Shown: positions 5,801 through 8,878 of the stretch, in pieces
Layout: each line of letters starts with the position of its first letter
Position numbering within the stretch: the first letter of the stretch is position 1
Notes under the pieces: generated by a model
Databases searched by the model: none
The model's input: only the letters and a program-made list of their open reading frames with translations
What the model was told of the DNA's origin: nothing
Assembly: GCA_938040985.1 (NCBI GenBank)
Contig: CALHZD010000108.1
Span: 1 to 8,878 of the forward strand
DNA from: an uncultured Propionivibrio sp.
GTDB lineage: Bacteria > Pseudomonadota > Gammaproteobacteria > Burkholderiales > Rhodocyclaceae
Direction of reading: 5' to 3'
Length of the DNA stretch: 8,878 nt
Program-made: the position numbers and the translations under genes

Positions 5801-7942
5801 TCAAAAGCGACCTTCCCAGGTGAGGTGAAGGCTGCGGCCGGGCGCCTGCACCTCCATGCCGGGCAGCCCTTCAGCCAGATGCTCGTGATAGCGCTTGTCG
5901 CCCAGATTCTTGATCGCGGCGCGCAGCGACTGCCGGGGCGCAAAGCGCCAGGTGGCGCCGATATCGACCACGCCGAAGCCCGGCGTCGCGTCTTCGGTGC
6001 CGCGCGCAAAGCGCGTCGCTACGCGCGTTTGGCGTCGTACCAGGCGCACGCCGGCGTCCGCTGTCCACGCGGGGGCGAGGCGGCCTTCCCAGCCCAGCGT
6101 CAGCTCGTCGGCCGGCATCTGGAACAGCGGTTCGTCAAAATCGCCGTTTTTGCCGCGCAGGCGTGAATAGGCGGCATGCAGCCAGTGGCCGGCGGCGAAC
6201 TGCCAGTGCAGTGCGGCTTCCAGGCCGGTCAGCGTGGCGTGGCCAAGATTGACCGTCTGCATGCAGGCGCCGGCATTGGCTGCGCCGCAGGCGGCGATCG
6301 CGGCGCGGCCGCTCAGGCGCATGCCGGTGATGTAGTCGTCGATGCGGGTGCGGTAGGCGGAAATCTGGTAGTTGAGCCGTTCGCTTGCGCCTTTCAGGCC
6401 GATCTCGAACTGCGTCGCCGTTTCCGGCTTGATTTGCGGGCTGCCGGCGTAGTAGTAGCCGTTGTTGCGCAGGCCGGACTGGTAGCGCTCGCGCAGGTCG
6501 GCGGCGCGGAAGGCGCGTGAGAGGTTGGCGTAAGGACGCAGGAGCGGCGCGGCTTCGTAAATGACGCCGAGGCTGGCGGAGGTGGCGCTGTCCTCACGCG
6601 CCAGGCCAGAGGTGACGCGGCCGCTGTTCATCGAGCCGGCGCTGCCGCGCACCCGGTCATGACGCAGACCGGCCAGCACGTTCAGCTTGCCGAAACGCAT
6701 GTCGTCTTGCAGGTAGAGGCCGGCAGCGTGCATCTTGCCGTTGGTGAACGGCAGGGTCGTGACGAAATTCCGGAACTGCGGCGGTTGGGCGGTGCGGCTG
6801 TCCGGTTCGGCGTTCATGCGCCAGAGATTGACGCCGAAGGAAAGCAGATGTTGCGGGTGGGCCAGCCAGTCGGCGCGCGCATCGACGCCGTTGGTGGCGA
6901 ACTTCACCGAGTTCCGGATGATGTCGCGTCCCAGTCTGTTGGCGTGGGCGTAGATGGTGCGCTGCATTTCCTGCCGGTAGACGCGCACATCGACATTCAG
7001 CGGCCGCTCGCCCGCGCCCTTGAAACTGTACCCGGCCTCGTACAGGCGGCGCGTCTGGCGCGGCGAATGCGTCGTGACGCTGCCGATGGCAGGCAGCCTA
7101 TGCGGGCGCGTTGCGCCGGGATACCAGACGTCTTCATCACGCTGCTGCTGGAAGGACAAGCGCAATTGCTGTGCGCTGTCGATGCGGAAACGGTACTGGC
7201 CGATGAATGCGCCCGAGTCATAGCCGGTGCGGTTGGCGCGGCCATCCGGCGTGCGGTAATCCTCCTGCTGCGAGCGGGCTACGCCGAGCATCAGGGCATG
7301 GTCGTCACTGGCTGCGTTGAGCACACCCGCGCCGCGCAACCCTTTGCTGGCGGTGTCGTAGCCGAGCCGCGTGTCGAAGTGCACGCCCGGCTCGAAACGC
7401 GCCTGCGGCAGCCGCACGTTGATGGCGCCGCCGAGTGCGCCGGTGCCGTAGAGTACGGAGGCCGGGCCTTTGACGACTTCGACCTGTTCGGCCAGTCCCA
7501 TCGACATGAACGAGGCGATCGCGCCGACCGGCTGCGCGGAATTCAGCCGCATGCCGTCGACCAGGAGCACGATGCTGTCCTTGCCCAGTCCGCGGATGAT
7601 CGGATTTTGTCCCTGCGCGCCGTCAAGCATGACCGACAGGCCGGGTTCGCCGCGCAGCGCCTCGCCGACGTTCTGCGCCTGCTTGTGCGCCAGCGCCTCG
7701 CGCGTGAGCACCGTCGTGGCGATCGACGTTTCGCTATCGTCGGCGGCGTAACCCTTGGCGGTGACATTGACCGTGGATAGCGCGGTCGCTTCGCTTTCTT
7801 GCGCGCCGGATTGTTGCGCGCCGTATTGGGCGCGCGATGGCGTATCGGCGCTTTGCGCCTGCGCGTTAGCCGCAAACAGTGCGGCCAGCGCGGCGGCCAG
7901 CGGCGTAACAAGCGCTGTGAAGGTGCGGGGTGAGCGGGTCAT
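5801..7942 (-). CDS. TonB-dependent outer-membrane receptor
   Basis: The 713-residue precursor is an outer-membrane active transporter driven by TonB-ExbB-ExbD. A Sec signal peptide ends at A-Q-A/Q (29/30), followed by a TonB-box-like S-T-V-N-V-T-A (56-62). The plug domain shows Q-N-P-I-I-R-G (112-118), V-L-L-V-D-G-M-R (125-132), and V-E-V-V-K-G-P-A-S-V-L-Y-G-T-G-A-L-G-G (154-172). The barrel includes F-R-A-A-D-L-R-E-R-Y, then a P-Q-I-K-P-E-T-A-T-Q-F-E-I-G-L block typical of the C-terminal half, and it ends in the expected terminal Phe. One probable extracellular loop has two cysteines eight residues apart, a possible disulfide. The frame extends upstream to 8152, but the ATG at 7940-7942 has AGGA about 8 nt before it and starts a perfect signal peptide. 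The plug resembles copper, zinc and haem receptors equally; the substrate is unknown. It is the first gene of the operon. Confidence 0.95.
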   Translation of the reverse strand: MTRSPRTFTALVTPLAAALAALFAANAQAQSADTPSRAQYGAQQSGAQESEATALSTVNVTAKGYAADDSETSIATTVLTREALAHKQAQNVGEALRGEPGLSVMLDGAQGQNPIIRGLGKDSIVLLVDGMRLNSAQPVGAIASFMSMGLAEQVEVVKGPASVLYGTGALGGAINVRLPQARFEPGVHFDTRLGYDTASKGLRGAGVLNAASDDHALMLGVARSQQEDYRTPDGRANRTGYDSGAFIGQYRFRIDSAQQLRLSFQQQRDEDVWYPGATRPHRLPAIGSVTTHSPRQTRRLYEAGYSFKGAGERPLNVDVRVYRQEMQRTIYAHANRLGRDIIRNSVKFATNGVDARADWLAHPQHLLSFGVNLWRMNAEPDSRTAQPPQFRNFVTTLPFTNGKMHAAGLYLQDDMRFGKLNVLAGLRHDRVRGSAGSMNSGRVTSGLAREDSATSASLGVIYEAAPLLRPYANLSRAFRAADLRERYQSGLRNNGYYYAGSPQIKPETATQFEIGLKGASERLNYQISAYRTRIDDYITGMRLSGRAAIAACGAANAGACMQTVNLGHATLTGLEAALHWQFAAGHWLHAAYSRLRGKNGDFDEPLFQMPADELTLGWEGRLAPAWTADAGVRLVRRQTRVATRFARGTEDATPGFGVVDIGATWRFAPRQSLRAAIKNLGDKRYHEHLAEGLPGMEVQAPGRSLHLTWEGRF

Positions 7943-8268
7943 GATGATCTTCCTGAAAATTTGCGTTATTGAATGGGTTGGCGTCGATTGGGGCGACGTT
8001 CCGGTTTTTTCCGTTCCTTTGTGCATGGTCTGCGGTTTTGGCGGCGGGCGGCTTTGCTGCCTTCCCGCACTTCCCGCGTTTTCCGCACAATCGCTGAAAA
8101 TACGCAGGCTCGACGCAAGCGCTCGCCGGCATTGCGCCGGATTCGCGGTCAAGGACGGCGACAGCGGGCAGGATCAAGCAAAAATCGTTTGCCCAAGACC
8201 TGCGCGGATACACCGGAGATCACGGATACCGGGCGGAATGCGGCATTGCGCGGCATTTGCCGAAACGT
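7943..8268 (-). promoter_or_regulatory. Long 5' leader of the operon
   Basis: If transcription starts about 7 nt after the -10 at 8275-8280, the untranslated leader is about 325 nt, unusually long. It contains several local stems, for example CCGGC/GCCGG (8126-8130 with 8136-8140). Two stems exclude each other: GGGCA/TGCCC (8166-8170 with 8190-8194) and GCAAA/TTTGC (8178-8182 with 8188-8192). I found no match to cobalamin, TPP, FMN, SAM or NiCo riboswitch cores as I know them. The sequence GGCATTGCGC occurs twice (8128-8137 and, with one change, near 8242). Confidence 0.4.
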
Positions 8269-8274
8269 GCCGCG

Positions 8275-8303
8275 AGTCTATCCAAACGGCTTTTTATTGA
8301 CAA
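8275..8303 (-). promoter_or_regulatory. Sigma-70-type promoter of the receptor/ABC operon
   Basis: On the minus strand, TTGTCA (8298-8303, 5 of 6 to the -35 consensus) is followed after exactly 17 nt by TAGACT (8275-8280, 4 of 6 to the -10 consensus). It lies in the only AT-rich patch upstream of the receptor gene and points into the operon. A start point near 8268 is predicted. No equally good pair was seen nearer the gene. Confidence 0.6.
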
Positions 8304-8318
8304 TTAATCTTATTGACA
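8294..8318. promoter_or_regulatory. Putative operator overlapping the -35
   Basis: TTATTGACA occurs twice as an exact 9-bp direct repeat (8294-8302 and 8310-8318), 16 bp apart. The 19 bp at 8299-8317 also match the Fur-box consensus at 11 of 19 positions by hand count, with the AAT...ATT core in register. The site covers the -35, where a repressor would block polymerase. The regulator could be Fur or another metalloregulator, or a direct-repeat binder such as a two-component response regulator. Confidence 0.4.
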
Positions 8319-8358
8319 GTGTGGTCTTGGGTTTTGGGGCTGCAGGCTTTTCTCAAAG

Positions 8359-8400
8359 GCGCCCCGGAAACCCCTGTAAATAAAAGCGCTCCGGGTAGGC
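8359..8400. repeat. Hairpin unit R1
   Basis: CCCGGA (8363-8368) pairs with TCCGGG (8390-8395) around a 21-nt A-rich loop, with GGCGC-like sequence on both outer sides. It is a looser member of the hairpin cluster. Confidence 0.5.
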
Positions 8401-8401
8401 G

Positions 8402-8430
8402 TCCGGAAGCCCGCGTAGATAGGGCCTCTC
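8402..8430. repeat. Hairpin unit R2
   Basis: GCCC (8409-8412) pairs with GGGC (8422-8425) around GCGTAGATA. The outer arms GGAA and CTCTCC resemble neighbouring units. Confidence 0.55.
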
Positions 8431-8440
8431 CCAGTACCCC

Positions 8441-8472
8441 CTCTGAAACCCGCGCGGATAAAGGGTTCCTGG
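8441..8472. repeat. Hairpin unit R3
   Basis: AACCC (8447-8451) pairs with GGGTT (8463-8467) around GCGCGGATAAA. The CTCTGAA on the left is the family's usual left arm. Confidence 0.55.
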
Positions 8473-8525
8473 GCAGCCCCGCGCGCTCCCCTTTTTTAAA
8501 GAGAGGCAGCTCGAAGAACTGAGGA

Positions 8526-8616
8526 GTTTTATGTTTTTTGATGCTCTGAAGCCCGTGTATTCAGGGCGTCTCAGGGCATTTTATGTTTTCTAACCTGTTT
8601 GCGAGGATTTTGGGCA
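8526..8616 (+). repeat. ~91-bp dispersed repeat, copy B
   Basis: This is the second copy of the repeat at 569-660, in direct orientation about 7,957 bp away. TTTATGTTTT appears at 8528-8537 and 8580-8589, 52 bp apart as in copy A. The hairpin between them, GCCC (8551-8554) with GGGC (8564-8567) around GTGTATTCA and outer CTGA/TCAG arms, is better paired than in copy A. Several differences between the copies fall in the loop and in unpaired bases. Confidence 0.8.
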
Positions 8617-8660
8617 GGGTGCTCTGAGATGCCCTGTTTACAAGGGCTTCAGAGCATCCC
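8617..8660. repeat. Hairpin unit R5 (longest of the family)
   Basis: GGGT-GCTCTGA (8617-8627) pairs with TCAGAGC-A-CCC (8649-8660, one bulged T), and the inner GCCCT (8631-8635) pairs with AGGGC (8643-8647) around GTTTACA. It directly follows repeat copy B. No U-tract follows on either strand. Confidence 0.7.
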
Positions 8661-8670
8661 TGCGGAGAAG

Positions 8671-8691
8671 CGCTAAATACACGGGTTAGCG
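8671..8691. repeat. Hairpin unit R6
   Basis: CGCTAA (8671-8676) pairs perfectly with TTAGCG (8686-8691) around ATACACGGG. The stem sequence differs from the other units, but the loop contains the reverse complement of CGTGTAT, which is present in copy B. Confidence 0.55.
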
Positions 8692-8726
8692 AGCAGGCGC
8701 TCAGAGATACTTTAAATACATAAATA

Positions 8727-8745
8727 CAGGCCTTGCCAAGGCCTG
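8727..8745. repeat. 19-bp near-perfect palindrome
   Basis: CAGGCCTTG and CAAGGCCTG are exact reverse complements around a single C. It may be a protein-binding palindrome or a short REP-like element. An AT-rich stretch (TTTAAATACATAAATA) precedes it. Function unknown. Confidence 0.6.
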
Positions 8746-8785
8746 CGCGCTGGCTTCCGCCCACGAGGCTTCCTTTAATACTGTT

Positions 8786-8802
8786 GCGCTGAGCGACAGC
8801 GC
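8786..8802. repeat. Short hairpin beside the 14-bp palindrome
   Basis: GCGCTG (8786-8791) pairs with CAGCGC (8797-8802) around AGCGA. It lies 5 bases before the larger stem-loop at 8808-8841. Confidence 0.5.
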
Positions 8803-8807
8803 GCCCC

Positions 8808-8841
8808 GCTGACTTTCTTTGCATCGCCAAAGAAAGTCAGC
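8808..8841. repeat. 14-bp perfect stem-loop, REP-like
   Basis: GCTGACTTTCTTTG (8808-8821) and CAAAGAAAGTCAGC (8828-8841) pair perfectly around CATCGC. Similar ACTTTCTTTG...CAAAGAAAGT palindromes recur in intergenic regions of several proteobacteria, as I recall, so this is probably a copy of a dispersed element. It could also act as a two-way transcription barrier. Confidence 0.65.
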
Positions 8842-8875
8842 AAAGCAAAATCCGAAGGATTTTGAACGTTGCTTT
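8842..8875. repeat. Nested inverted repeat at the window end
   Basis: AAAATCC (8847-8853) pairs with GGATTTT (8857-8863) around GAA, and an outer AAAGCAA (8842-8848) can pair with TTGCTTT (8869-8875). It directly follows the REP-like stem-loop and may belong to the same element, which could continue beyond the window. Confidence 0.5.
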
Positions 8876-8878
8876 AGC

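Larger units (their letters stand above)
8319..8878. other. Upstream intergenic region with hairpin cluster
   Basis: These 560 bases up to the window end contain no credible gene. They hold several hairpins of the same family as at 358-504, the second ~91-bp repeat copy, and three stronger palindromes near the end. Reading frames that cross it run through the repeats and show no domain, ribosome binding site or codon bias matching the real genes. Confidence 0.65.

Noticed and set aside
6659..7780. 373-codon plus-strand frame inside the TonB receptor gene
   Set aside because: Antisense shadow; the minus strand carries a complete receptor with plug and barrel motifs.
7943..8152. N-terminal extension of the receptor frame
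   Set aside because: The 70 extra residues are not protein-like and would bury the signal peptide, which begins exactly at the ATG at 7940-7942 with an AGGA upstream.
8190..8206. Partial likeness to a cobalamin-riboswitch B12 box (GCCCAAGACCTGCG, plus strand)
   Set aside because: It is on the strand opposite to the operon, no gene lies downstream, and the other conserved riboswitch segments are missing.
8294..8318. FNR/NnrR-type site (TTGAT-N4-ATCAA), tempting because of the NnrS-like gene
   Set aside because: The two half-sites do not fit in inverted orientation; the obvious symmetry is a direct repeat.
8561..8830. 89-codon minus-strand frame in the upstream repeats, and the 69-codon plus-strand frame at 8313-8522
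   Set aside because: Both run through hairpin repeats, have no ribosome binding site and no recognisable domain.

Overview
The window is 8,878 bp of high-GC bacterial DNA, most likely from a beta- or gammaproteobacterium. This rests on the TonB-dependent outer-membrane receptor (so Gram-negative), an NnrS-family membrane protein, strongly GC-biased third codon positions, and proteobacterial-style intergenic palindromes. I cannot fix the genus.

Layout. A 3' fragment of a plus-strand gene with an SGNH/GDSL-hydrolase-like C-terminus occupies 1-225. Bases 226-697 hold no convincing gene. They carry a cluster of small related hairpins and one copy (569-660) of a ~91-bp repeat. From 7942 down to 698, all on the minus strand, lie six genes in one direction: TonB-dependent receptor, ABC substrate-binding protein, ABC permease, ABC ATPase, FmdE-like protein, NnrS-family protein. 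The three ABC genes are tightly coupled, with two 4-nt ATGA overlaps, and the FmdE-like frame opens directly after the ATPase stop. Bases 8275-8318 hold a good promoter candidate for this operon, overlapped by a 9-bp direct repeat and a weak Fur-like palindrome. A leader of about 325 nt separates the promoter from the first start codon. Bases 8341-8878 are non-coding, with a second hairpin cluster, the second copy of the ~91-bp repeat (8526-8616), and several strong palindromes at the window end.

How the genes may work together (inference). A ligand crosses the outer membrane through the TonB receptor. It is bound in the periplasm by an exported NMT1/TauA-type binding protein and pumped across the inner membrane by a SsuC/TauC-type permease with its ATPase. 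The FmdE-like protein, with a GHxCP motif, and the polytopic NnrS-like protein would act on or use the cargo. The combination suggests a metal chelate or a metal-/redox-related small molecule, but the substrate cannot be read from sequence. The operon is bracketed by two directly oriented ~91-bp repeats and hairpin clusters, which may mark it as a separable module.

No tRNA, rRNA, CRISPR array, transposase or recognisable known riboswitch was found.
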